A model generated the notes under the pieces. That model saw only the letters and a list, made by a program, of their open reading frames with translations, had not been told where the DNA came from and did no database searches. Made by a program: the position numbers and the translations under genes. 64,000 bases of DNA from NCBI GenBank assembly GCA_900104855.1, contig FNSS01000001.1, positions 3,224,001-3,288,000 on the forward strand. Direction: 5' to 3'. The stretch comes from Rhizobiales bacterium GAS188. GTDB lineage: Bacteria; Pseudomonadota; Alphaproteobacteria; Rhizobiales; Beijerinckiaceae. Positions 54,607 to 62,493 of this stretch are shown here, in pieces. Each line of letters begins with the position of its first letter. The stretch's first letter is position 1.

Positions 54607-56424
54607 ATGATGCTATCGAGATCACGGATCGCCGTCGCGGTCGCGGCCGCCATCTGCGCACTGATCGCCGTGACGGCGCCGAGCCTGCTGCGATCCACCC
54701 GGATCGGCCTCGAATTCCGAGGCGGGTCCGAGATTTTGTATGTGGCGGCATCGGTGCCGGGCAGCGCCGAGCCGAGCCGCACGGATCTCCTTTCGACGGC
54801 GCGCGAGCTGGCGCGTCGCGCCAATGCCAGCGGCGTCGCCGAACCCGATATCCGGGTCGAATCGCCGGCGCAGATCCGTGTTCTCCTGGCAGGCGACGCG
54901 ACCAAGGATCAGGCGCAGCAATTGCTGCAAGGGCCGGCTCTTCCCGTGCAGCTCGAGGTCAAATGGACGAACACGGTCGGCGGCGTCCTGGGCGCGGCCG
55001 ACTTCTCGGCCACCATGACGGCGGGCGTGGTGGCGCTCGGCATCGTCTTCGCTCTGCTCGGCATCGTCTACCGGGCGCAGGCGGCCTTCGCGGTCGTCGG
55101 CCTCCTCGCCTATCTCTGGGCCATGCTGGCGGCCTTCAACGCGCTCGACGCCACCTTGTCGATCGCCGCCATCGTGGCCTTCGTTCTGGGCATCGGCATC
55201 GCGGCCGACGCCAACATCCTGCTCTTCGAGCGCTTGCGTGAAGAGCGACGCCAGGCGGGCTCCGGGCGCGAGGCATTGTGGCGCAGCTTGCGGGCGGCCG
55301 GCCGCACGGTCCTCGATGCCAGCCTCGCCAATCTGATCGTCGCCATGGTGCTGTTCATCGCCGGCATCGGTCCGATCCGCGGCTTCGCACTGACCACGAC
55401 CATCGGCGTGGCGCTGAGCCTCCTGTGCAATCTCGGCCTGGTCGGCGCGCTGCTGCTGCTGTCGGGCGTGCCCGAACGCCAAGTTGAGACGGTCGCGCCG
55501 CCGCGGCCGCTGCCCTTCCTGCGCCTGACGCCGACGCTATTCGCCCTATTCGGCCTCATAGCGCTCGTCGGAGCTTGGAGCATCGCGACGCGCCCCTTCA
55601 ATTACGACATCGATTTCAAGGCCGGCACCGCGCTCGACATCAGCCTTGCCGGAACACCGATCACGCAGGCCGAGGCGATCGATACCATCGCGGGTTCGGG
55701 GATCGGAGCCGCCACGGTCGCCATCGGCGGGGCGCAACACGATCAGGTCGCGGCCCGCTTCGACGATGCGTTGGATCAAGGCAAGATCACCCGCATCGTC
55801 GAGCAATTCCGCACCGCCTATGGCGACAAGGTGGCGTATCAGGAGAACACCGCCGATCCAGCCGTTGCCCAGGATCTCGCACGCCAGGCGGTGATCGCCA
55901 TCTGCCTGGCGCTGGCCGCGCTCGCGGCGCTCGTCAGCATCCGCTTCGGATGGCGCTATGCGGCCGCAACCCTCGCCTGCGTCCTCATCTCCTCCTTCCT
56001 GGTGATCGCCGTCTTCTCGCTGTTCTCCCTCGAGATCGACGTCACCTTCATCGCGGCGATCCTCACCGTCATGGGTTACGCGGTGAACAATTCGGTGGTG
56101 GTGTTCGACCGTATCCGAGAGAACCTGCAAGCCGCCGCTCCGCGAGCGCAAGACGAGCTGCCGCAAGATCAGTTGCGCGCCATCGTCGACCTCAGCCTGA
56201 CGCAAGTGCTTCGCCGCTCATTGCTGACGGTCGCAACCGTCATCGCGGGCGCGCTCAGCCTCTATTTCCTGGGCGCCGAGCCGCTGCAGATGTTCTCGCT
56301 CGCGATCTTCTGCGGCCTCGTCTTCGCCGCCATCGCCACGATCTTCATCGCCGTCCCCGTCTGGCTCGGCTTGACCGAGCTGATCCGCCCGACGCCGCGG
56401 GCGGTCTCGCTCCCCGCCGAATGA
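54607..56424 (+). CDS. compact fused SecD-SecF-like membrane protein (paralogue)
   Basis: A 605-residue fusion of SecD-like and SecF-like halves, each with six spans. The SecD half has the GLEFRGGSEILY strand and the TM4 motif IAADANILLFERLREE (Asp201 kept); its periplasmic P1 domain is short, about 90 residues. The SecF half has IDFKAGTALDI, LRRSLLT (Arg kept, about 537) and YAVNNSVVVFDRIREN, where the conserved Asp of the usual NDTVVVFDR is Asn495. SecDF drives late protein export with the proton force. Being fused, small and placed within an ABC and two-component operon suggests a paralogue. The ATG at 54607 is one of two adjacent ATGs. Confidence 0.85.
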   Translation: MMLSRSRIAVAVAAAICALIAVTAPSLLRSTRIGLEFRGGSEILYVAASVPGSAEPSRTDLLSTARELARRANASGVAEPDIRVESPAQIRVLLAGDATKDQAQQLLQGPALPVQLEVKWTNTVGGVLGAADFSATMTAGVVALGIVFALLGIVYRAQAAFAVVGLLAYLWAMLAAFNALDATLSIAAIVAFVLGIGIAADANILLFERLREERRQAGSGREALWRSLRAAGRTVLDASLANLIVAMVLFIAGIGPIRGFALTTTIGVALSLLCNLGLVGALLLLSGVPERQVETVAPPRPLPFLRLTPTLFALFGLIALVGAWSIATRPFNYDIDFKAGTALDISLAGTPITQAEAIDTIAGSGIGAATVAIGGAQHDQVAARFDDALDQGKITRIVEQFRTAYGDKVAYQENTADPAVAQDLARQAVIAICLALAALAALVSIRFGWRYAAATLACVLISSFLVIAVFSLFSLEIDVTFIAAILTVMGYAVNNSVVVFDRIRENLQAAAPRAQDELPQDQLRAIVDLSLTQVLRRSLLTVATVIAGALSLYFLGAEPLQMFSLAIFCGLVFAAIATIFIAVPVWLGLTELIRPTPRAVSLPAE

Positions 56425-56486
56425 GCAGCGCCATTCGGCATCGCCGACCCTTCACCCTCATCCGAAGCCCGACAATGGAGAAGACC

Positions 56487-56744
56487 ATGTCACATCGTAG
56501 CGGCAAGCTCATCATGCTCCTCGCCTTCACCGGCCTCGCCTCCATCGGCACCGCCCGCGCCGATTGCGAGGCCGATATGGCTCAGCTCGATCAGGCCGCG
56601 AAAGGCTCGGCATTCACCGCCAAGGCCAAGACGATCCTCGAGGACGCCAGGAAGAAGGCGATCGAGGCCGTCAAGAAGGACGACGACGAGACTTGCAACA
56701 AGGTGATCACCGACGCCATGGTGCGAGCCGGGGTCAAGAAGTGA
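56487..56744 (+). CDS. small exported protein, PsiF-like
   Basis: An 85-residue protein with a Sec signal peptide (KLIMLLAFTGLASIGTARA, cleavage after ARA near residue 27), leaving about 58 residues rich in Lys, Ala and Asp with two cysteines likely to form a disulfide. The mature sequence resembles small PsiF-type exported helical proteins (AKTILEDARKKAIEAVKK). Start 56487 is chosen because GGAGAA lies 5 bases upstream; an in-frame ATG at 56475 lacks one. It sits between the SecDF-like and the next exported gene and is probably co-transcribed. Function unknown. Confidence 0.8.
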   Translation: MSHRSGKLIMLLAFTGLASIGTARADCEADMAQLDQAAKGSAFTAKAKTILEDARKKAIEAVKKDDDETCNKVITDAMVRAGVKK

Positions 56745-56751
56745 CGACGCC

Positions 56752-57351
56752 ATGATCCTCACCAGCAACTCCCGAGCGGGACTCCGCGTATTCGCGATGG
56801 TTGCCGCGATGACTGCCTTGCCGCTTGGCCTGCTTGCGGTCCCGGGCGCTCCGCGCGCGGAAGAAAGCGCAATGGCGCCGGAGAAGAACCCGCCGGGCGA
56901 CATCCCCGACAATCAGGTGTTCATCACCTATCAGTCGCCGCTAGGCTTCTCGCTGAAGGTTCCCGAAGGCTGGGCGCGCAAGGAAACGCCGAGCGGCGTC
57001 TCCTTCGCCGACAAATATGGCGAGATCGATGTCACCGTGGCACCATCCTCGGCGGCGCCGAGCGCGGCGAGCGCACGCCTCCGCGAGGCCGCCGAGCTGG
57101 AGAAGAATGGACGCGCCGTGAAGATCTCGGCAATCAAGGGCGTCAAGCTCACCTCCGGCCCGGCCGTGCAGATCGTCTATACGTCGAACTCCGATCCCAA
57201 TCCGGTGACCAACAAGCAGATCCGCCTCGAGAATGAGCTCTACTTGATAGAGCACATGGGCAAGCTCGCGACGCTCACCTTTTCGGCGCCCGCCGGGGCC
57301 GACAATGCCGACCAGTGGACGCTGATGGCCGGGTCGTTCCGTTGGAAATGA
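56752..57351 (+). CDS. exported PsbP-like/DUF1795-type protein
   Basis: A 199-residue protein. The N-terminal region (GLRVFAMVAAMTALPLGLLA, residues 11-30) is a signal sequence with cleavage near PRAEE. After a short linker, YQSPLGFSLKVPEGWARKET begins a PsbP/DUF1795-like fold, a domain also found in actinobacterial cell-envelope lipoproteins. It ends ADQWTLMAGSFRWK. It starts 7 bases after the preceding stop and ends 1 base before the ABC gene begins. No catalytic residues are evident. A role as the substrate-binding or accessory subunit of the ABC system is inference. Confidence 0.78.
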   Translation: MILTSNSRAGLRVFAMVAAMTALPLGLLAVPGAPRAEESAMAPEKNPPGDIPDNQVFITYQSPLGFSLKVPEGWARKETPSGVSFADKYGEIDVTVAPSSAAPSAASARLREAAELEKNGRAVKISAIKGVKLTSGPAVQIVYTSNSDPNPVTNKQIRLENELYLIEHMGKLATLTFSAPAGADNADQWTLMAGSFRWK

Positions 57352-57352
57352 G

Positions 57353-58792
57353 ATGGCGATCGTCGAAGTCGAGGACCTGTTCAAATTCTACCACCCGGGA
57401 GACGCCGAGGTTCGGGCGTTGCGGGGCGTCAGCCTGACGATCGAGGCCGGCGAGACGGTCGCGCTCGTCGGTCCTTCGGGCAGCGGCAAGTCGACGCTGC
57501 TCGCTTGCCTCGCGGGTATCGAGGAGCCGGATGGCGGCCTCGTCACGATTGCCGGAAGACGCATGACACGCCGGCCCGAGGCGGAGCAGGCCGCGTTGCG
57601 CGGCGCCTGTATCGGCTTCCTCGCCCAATCGAATAACCTCTTCGACCATCTCACGCTGGCGCAGAATATTCGCCTCCAGATGCAGCTGCGCGGCAAGCCG
57701 GATGCCGCCGCTATCGTCGAGCTCCTGCGCCTCGTCGGGCTCGAAGATCGCGGCGCGGCGCTCCCTTCGACGCTCTCGGGCGGCGAGCTGGCGCGCGCCG
57801 GCCTCGCTGTCGCGCTTGCGGCCGATCCACCGTTGCTTCTGGCGGATGAGCCGACCGCCGAGATCGACGCCGAGACCGAGGCCAAGATCCTCGATCTCAT
57901 CGAGATGCGTCGCAGGCGGGGCGGGGCGGCGCTGATCGCCACCCACAGCCTGGCGCTCGGCGCGGCCGCTACGCGCATGCTGCGAATTACGGATGGGCGC
58001 ATCGTCGCGGTCGAGAAACCCGCTCCGAACCGTCAGGCCGCTCGGCTGACCGAACCGCCCTGCGCGCGGCCATCCGCCGAGGCGTGGGTCGGAGCCGGCG
58101 GGCTGCCACTGATCGAGATGCCGCCCCTCATCGAGGTCCGGATGGCGTCGCGAAGTTTCACGATGGGCGACCGTGCGATCGAAGCGGTGGCTGATGCATC
58201 CTGCCAAATTGTCTCCGGCGACCGCATTGCGATCACCGGCCCGTCGGGAAGCGGCAAGTCGACCCTCCTCAACCTCATGGCCGGGTTGCTGTTGCCGAGC
58301 TCCGGTGAAATGTCTTGGCCGGGGCTGCGGCAGGACGTGCCTCTTCGCCCCCGCCAGATCGGCTTCGTCTTCCAATTCCCCTCGCTTCTGCCAGCCTTGA
58401 CGGCCGTCGAGAATGTTCGCCTGTCGCTCGAGATCGCCGATCTCGATGCGTCCGGCGCGATGGATCCGGTGGAGGCCTTGGGTCTGCTGTCGCTCGCCGG
58501 GCTCGCCGACAAGCTTCCGGACCAGCTCTCAGGCGGCGAGATGCAGCGTGTGGCCGTGGCGCGCGCCCTTGCGACGCGTCCCAAGGTGCTGCTCGCCGAC
58601 GAGCCGACCGGACAGCTCGATCAGGAAACGGGCCAGAGGCTTCTCGACGCGCTCCTCGCCATGCTCGATGGCACCGAAACGGCGCTCGTCGTCGCCACCC
58701 ATGATCCGGCCGTGGCCAATCGGCTCGAGCGGCGCTGGCGGATGCAGGCGGGCCGCCTGCGGACGGATGAGGCAAAGGAGAGAGCCTCATGA
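57353..58792 (+). CDS. ABC ATPase with two fused MacB/LolD-type domains
   Basis: A 479-residue protein with two complete ATPase domains in tandem. Domain 1 (about residues 1-225): Walker A GPSGSGKST, signature LSGGELARAGLAVAL, Walker B LLLADEPTAEID, His in IATHS. Domain 2 (about residues 262-479): Walker A GPSGSGKST, signature LSGGEMQRVAVARAL, DEPTGQLD, VATHDPAV. Both are of the LolD/MacB class. One chain thus provides both catalytic halves for the FtsX-type permease that follows. The first domain has a slightly unusual signature (LARAG). It starts one base after the exported protein's stop and overlaps the permease start by 4 bases. Confidence 0.94.
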   Translation: MAIVEVEDLFKFYHPGDAEVRALRGVSLTIEAGETVALVGPSGSGKSTLLACLAGIEEPDGGLVTIAGRRMTRRPEAEQAALRGACIGFLAQSNNLFDHLTLAQNIRLQMQLRGKPDAAAIVELLRLVGLEDRGAALPSTLSGGELARAGLAVALAADPPLLLADEPTAEIDAETEAKILDLIEMRRRRGGAALIATHSLALGAAATRMLRITDGRIVAVEKPAPNRQAARLTEPPCARPSAEAWVGAGGLPLIEMPPLIEVRMASRSFTMGDRAIEAVADASCQIVSGDRIAITGPSGSGKSTLLNLMAGLLLPSSGEMSWPGLRQDVPLRPRQIGFVFQFPSLLPALTAVENVRLSLEIADLDASGAMDPVEALGLLSLAGLADKLPDQLSGGEMQRVAVARALATRPKVLLADEPTGQLDQETGQRLLDALLAMLDGTETALVVATHDPAVANRLERRWRMQAGRLRTDEAKERAS

Positions 58793-61422
58793 TCCTCGCC
58801 TGGACAAGAGGCGTGCTGGCGCACCGGTTGCCGCGCCTCGTTCTCGCGGCCTCCGGAATCGCGATCGCGACGGCGCTCATCGGGGCCATCGGCATATTTG
58901 CGTCGATGAGCGCCAAGACCATGACGAGCAGGGCCTTGGCGGGCGTGCCGGTCGACTGGCAGATCGCGCTGCGGGCCGGGACCGATGCCGCGGGCCTGCT
59001 GCCGATGCTCTCGGCCTCAGCGCCCACGCGTAGTGCCGAGATCGTCGGCTACGCGGATGTCGCCGGCCTCGAAGCGATGACGGGCGGCACCGCCCAGACG
59101 ACCGGCGCAGGTGAGGTGCTGGGCATTGGGCCGGGCTATGCCGAAGCTTTTCCCGGCCAGATCCGGCTCCTGCTCGGAAGCATCACCGGTGTGCTGGTCG
59201 CCCAGCAGACCGCCGCCAATCTCCATGCCGGCATCGGCGACAGCGTCACGATCATGCGCGACGACGGTCGTCGCGATGAGGTGAGGGTCGATGGTATCGT
59301 CGATCTCCCGAACGCGGACGCGATGTTCCAGACGATCGGCCCGCAGAAGGGCCCGGGCCCGACGGCTCCGCCGGACAACGTCATCCTGCTGCCTGCCGGC
59401 ACCTGGGCCAAGCTGTTCGGCGAAGCGGCGCAAAAGCCGGGAACCGGGGCTCGCTACGAGATCCACGCGACGCTCGATCATGCGCGCCTCCCTGCTACAC
59501 CAGAGGCCGCTTATCTCGACGCGACCGGGCGGGCCAAGAATTTCGAGGTGCGTGCCGCCGGTGCGGCCGAGATCGGCGACAACCTGGCGGCGCGCCTCTC
59601 CGCCGCACGCCAAGATGCGCTCTACGCGCAGATCCTCCTGTTCTTCCTTGGCCTGCCCGGCATCGTCCTCGCCGTGCTCCTGAGCTTCGCGGTCGTCCAG
59701 TCGGGAGCCGAGCGCCGCCGCCGCGAGCAGGCGCTGTTGAGCCTGCGCGGTGCCGACAGCGGACGAATCCTTCGCCTCGCCCTCGCCGAGGGCGGCAGCG
59801 TGGCGCTGATCGGCGCGCTCGGCGGGACGCTGATGGCGGCTCTTCTGGGGACGTTCATCCTCGGCGCCGATCTGCAATCGAGCATCGTCCTTGCCTGGCT
59901 TGGCGGGACCTTCGCAAGCGGCATCGCGCTGGCGCTTGCGGCGGTCGTCGCGCCTGCCCTTCTCGACCTGCGCGAAGGCAGCGTCGCCTCGCGGCGGGCG
60001 CAACTCCCCGTGCCCTCGACGCCGCTCTGGCGCCGAGGTTACGTGGATGTCGTTCTCCTCATCCTCTCCGCCATTGCCTTCTGGCGCAGCGCGAGCACCG
60101 GCTACCAGGTGGTTCTTGCGCCCGAGGGCGTTGCCGCAACTTCGGTCGATGCGACCGCGTTCCTCGCGCCACTGCTGTTCTGGATCGGGGCCGGCCTGCT
60201 CGCGCTGCGCGTCGGCCGGGCGGCTGTTGCGGCGGGGCGAAGCGTCCTCGTACGGGCGCTGCGGCCTCTTGCCGGCCGGCTTGCCGATCCGGTCGCTGCC
60301 TCGCTCAGCCGCCAGAATGTCCGGATCGCATCCGGAGCAGCGCTCGCGGCGCTCGCCATCTCCTTTGCCACCGCAACCGCAATCTTCAACACGACCTATA
60401 ACGCCCAGCTTCTCGTCGACGCTCAGCTCACCAACGGCGCCGATGTCACCGTCACGGGAACGGCGGCGAGCCCGGCGGGAGATCGCCTCGGCGACATCGC
60501 GGCGCTCGCGGGTGTCGCTGCGGCCGAGCCGATGCAGCACCGCTACGCCTATGTCGGCAACGACCTGCAGGACCTCTACGGCATCGATCCTGCCCGGATC
60601 GAGCGCGCAACCCCGATCGCCGACGCCTATTTCGCCGATCGCGACGCGCGGGCGACGCTCGCGAGACTGGCGGCGACCCCCGACGGGGTGCTGGTGTCGC
60701 AGGAGACGGTCAATGATTTTCAGCTTGGCCTGGGGGATCTCCTCAATCTGCGCCTGCAAAATACAGAGCATCGTTATGTGACCGTGCCTTTCCATTTCGT
60801 CGGTGTGGTCACGGAGTTTCCGACCGCACCGCGAGACAGCTTCCTCGTCGCCAATGCCAGCTATGTCGCCGCACGCTCCGGCGACCCGCACGCCGAAATC
60901 GTGCTCGTGCGCTCGAGCGACAATCCGGAGAGCGTCGCCGCTTCGATCCGCGCCGCGTTCGGACCGGCATCGCCCTTGCGGATCACCGACCTCGCCCATG
61001 CGGCCCGCCTCATCGGGTCGAGCCTCACGGCGGTCGACCTGCGCGCCCTCACCTCGATCGAGCTTGCCTTCGCGGTCCTGCTCGCCGGGGGAGCGACCGG
61101 CCTCGTTCTCGCGCTCGGCTTTGCGGAGCGACGTCGCGTGACGGCGATCCTGGCGGCGCTCGGCGCTCAGGCTCATGAGGTCCGCGCCTTCCTCTGGGGC
61201 GAGGCGCTCATCATCCTCATCGCAGGTCTCGCCTTGGGAAGCGTGATCGGCGCGGCGGTCGCCGTCATGCTCGTCAAGCTCCTCAGCGGCGTCTTCGATC
61301 CGCCGCCTGACGCCTTGTCCGTGCCGTGGGCCTATCTCGCTCTGGTGGCGACGGGCGCAACCCTTGCCACAGTGCTGGCGGTTTGGCGGTCGAGCGAAGC
61401 TTCGTTGACCATGGCGCGCTGA
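58789..61422 (+). CDS. double-length FtsX-type ABC permease
   Basis: An 877-residue permease with two FtsX-like halves, each with a large extracytoplasmic loop: a first span near residues 15-38, spans around 275-395, further spans near 425-480 and 500-520, and the last four near residues 750-870. It starts ATGA-overlapping the tandem ATPase. The N-terminal segment ALAGVPVDWQIALRAGTDA looks like that of long permeases I associate with actinobacteria. Permeases of this class (LolCDE, MacB, FtsX) couple ATP use to movement of lipids, lipoproteins or peptides across the envelope or to mechanical signalling. It ends the operon. Confidence 0.93.
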   Translation: MILAWTRGVLAHRLPRLVLAASGIAIATALIGAIGIFASMSAKTMTSRALAGVPVDWQIALRAGTDAAGLLPMLSASAPTRSAEIVGYADVAGLEAMTGGTAQTTGAGEVLGIGPGYAEAFPGQIRLLLGSITGVLVAQQTAANLHAGIGDSVTIMRDDGRRDEVRVDGIVDLPNADAMFQTIGPQKGPGPTAPPDNVILLPAGTWAKLFGEAAQKPGTGARYEIHATLDHARLPATPEAAYLDATGRAKNFEVRAAGAAEIGDNLAARLSAARQDALYAQILLFFLGLPGIVLAVLLSFAVVQSGAERRRREQALLSLRGADSGRILRLALAEGGSVALIGALGGTLMAALLGTFILGADLQSSIVLAWLGGTFASGIALALAAVVAPALLDLREGSVASRRAQLPVPSTPLWRRGYVDVVLLILSAIAFWRSASTGYQVVLAPEGVAATSVDATAFLAPLLFWIGAGLLALRVGRAAVAAGRSVLVRALRPLAGRLADPVAASLSRQNVRIASGAALAALAISFATATAIFNTTYNAQLLVDAQLTNGADVTVTGTAASPAGDRLGDIAALAGVAAAEPMQHRYAYVGNDLQDLYGIDPARIERATPIADAYFADRDARATLARLAATPDGVLVSQETVNDFQLGLGDLLNLRLQNTEHRYVTVPFHFVGVVTEFPTAPRDSFLVANASYVAARSGDPHAEIVLVRSSDNPESVAASIRAAFGPASPLRITDLAHAARLIGSSLTAVDLRALTSIELAFAVLLAGGATGLVLALGFAERRRVTAILAALGAQAHEVRAFLWGEALIILIAGLALGSVIGAAVAVMLVKLLSGVFDPPPDALSVPWAYLALVATGATLATVLAVWRSSEASLTMAR

Positions 61423-61489
61423 CGTCGGGCACCGGCTTCGGCATTTGCCGCCTCGATGCGGAATGGCAGGCCGCCCGGCCTTGGCCTCC

Positions 61490-61590
61490 AGTCTGTATAC
61501 GATTTCTACACGAAACCTATATTAGTAATATCACGTAATCACTCAGTGAAAGGAGATCATTCAATAAAAATAGCGATAATACATTAGCAC
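61490..61590. promoter_or_regulatory. AT-rich island with a 13-base palindrome
   Basis: About 100 bases of strikingly AT-rich sequence in an otherwise GC-rich region, following the end of the permease gene. It contains ATATTAGTAATAT (61519-61531), a perfect palindrome with one central base, then a GGAGAT stretch without a following ORF and GATAAT, which resembles a -10 box. It may be the control region of the small ORF at 61697, or a remnant of transferred DNA. The surrounding 61423-61696 stretch shows no gene. Confidence 0.5.
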
Positions 61591-61696
61591 CCGGTCGTAG
61601 TTGCGTCGCGAAGCTGCGCTCGAACTCGCGGAAGCCGATGCATCGAAAGGGTGTGCTCATCGCCCGTACGCGTTGTCGACCTCAGGGAGGCAAGCC

Positions 61697-61915
61697 ATGA
61701 CCACGGTTGCAAGAATGAGAAATCGGAGAAGCCCGCAACTTGGCGGCAGGCAGCGATCCGTCAGCGAAATGCTGACCGAGATCATGTATCTCGAGCACGA
61801 TCTCCTCCCCATCCACGCGCTCGCCGCCTATTTCCTGGCCTTGGCGATCAAGACGCTCGAGGAGCCCAGCGCCGCCGAATCAAGGAGAGCTTCGCCGCAG
61901 CGACGAATGGGGTGA
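61697..61915 (+). CDS. small conserved-looking protein, function unknown
   Basis: A 72-residue ORF with CAGGGAGG 6 bases before the ATG, a strong ribosome site. The middle (SVSEMLTEIMYLEHDLLPIH and AAYFLALAIKTLEE) looks like an amphipathic then hydrophobic helix pair; the two ends are basic. I do not recognise the family. It follows the AT-rich island. The ribosome site and codon pattern support it, but it is short and I give moderate confidence. Confidence 0.5.
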   Translation: MTTVARMRNRRSPQLGGRQRSVSEMLTEIMYLEHDLLPIHALAAYFLALAIKTLEEPSAAESRRASPQRRMG

Positions 61916-61983
61916 GAGCCGGTTTGGGCGTTCCGGAAAAGGCGCAGCATTGGCGTCTCGGTTTGTGCGACGGTTCGATTTTC

Positions 61984-62150
61984 GTCATGGCCGGGCTTGG
62001 CCCGGCCATCCATGCCTCCCTTCAACCCGCGTCGCGCAGCAATCGCCCCAATCGCGGCGGATGAGATCGTTCGTCGCCCCAATGCAGGGTGTCCCGTCCC
62101 GCGGCCCAAGATAGCAAGACGTGGATGGCCGGGCCAAGCCCGGCCATGAC
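61984..62150. repeat. palindromic element, family C
   Basis: Perfect 29-base inverted arms (61984-62012 and 62122-62150), each built around GGCCGGGCTTGGCCCGGCC, flank about 109 bases. Fragments of this type are widespread in rhizobial genomes in my experience. The region 61916-62493 contains this element and, near the metG start, a small GGGCT/AGCCC hairpin, but no other gene was recognised. Confidence 0.9.
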
Positions 62151-62493
62151 GAAGGAAAGCGCGCGGCTTCGCATCCGACCGTCAAGAAGCGAGTCGTTTT
62201 CCATCGCGGAATTCAAACTGCCGCCGCCCCCGATTTGCCGCTCGCCCGCTCCTGTGGCAAAAGCCTCCTCGCCACCTCGAAACCCCAAGCGGATCGCCTT
62301 GATGTCCACCCTTCGCCTTGCCGCACGAATGCGCAGGCCCGACCGACAGGAATTCGGCCGGAAGGGGTGAGCGCGCGTTTATCGCCGCGCAGGTGAGCGT
62401 CGGACCAAGCCCTCCCGGTCTCCTGACTGGTTTTTGAGGGCTCTTTGCAGCCCAAAATTCCGACGCGCCACCGCGAAGGCCCGGGAGGCCATC

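Noticed and set aside
59017-61176. 719-codon minus-strand open frame opposite the FtsX-type permease
   Set aside because: Arg/Glu/Gln-rich translation without motifs; the permease on the plus strand explains the sequence.
62151-62493. SAM or methionine riboswitch before metG
   Set aside because: Conserved SAM-aptamer cores are not visible; only a small GGGCT/AGCCC hairpin near 62438-62453 was found.
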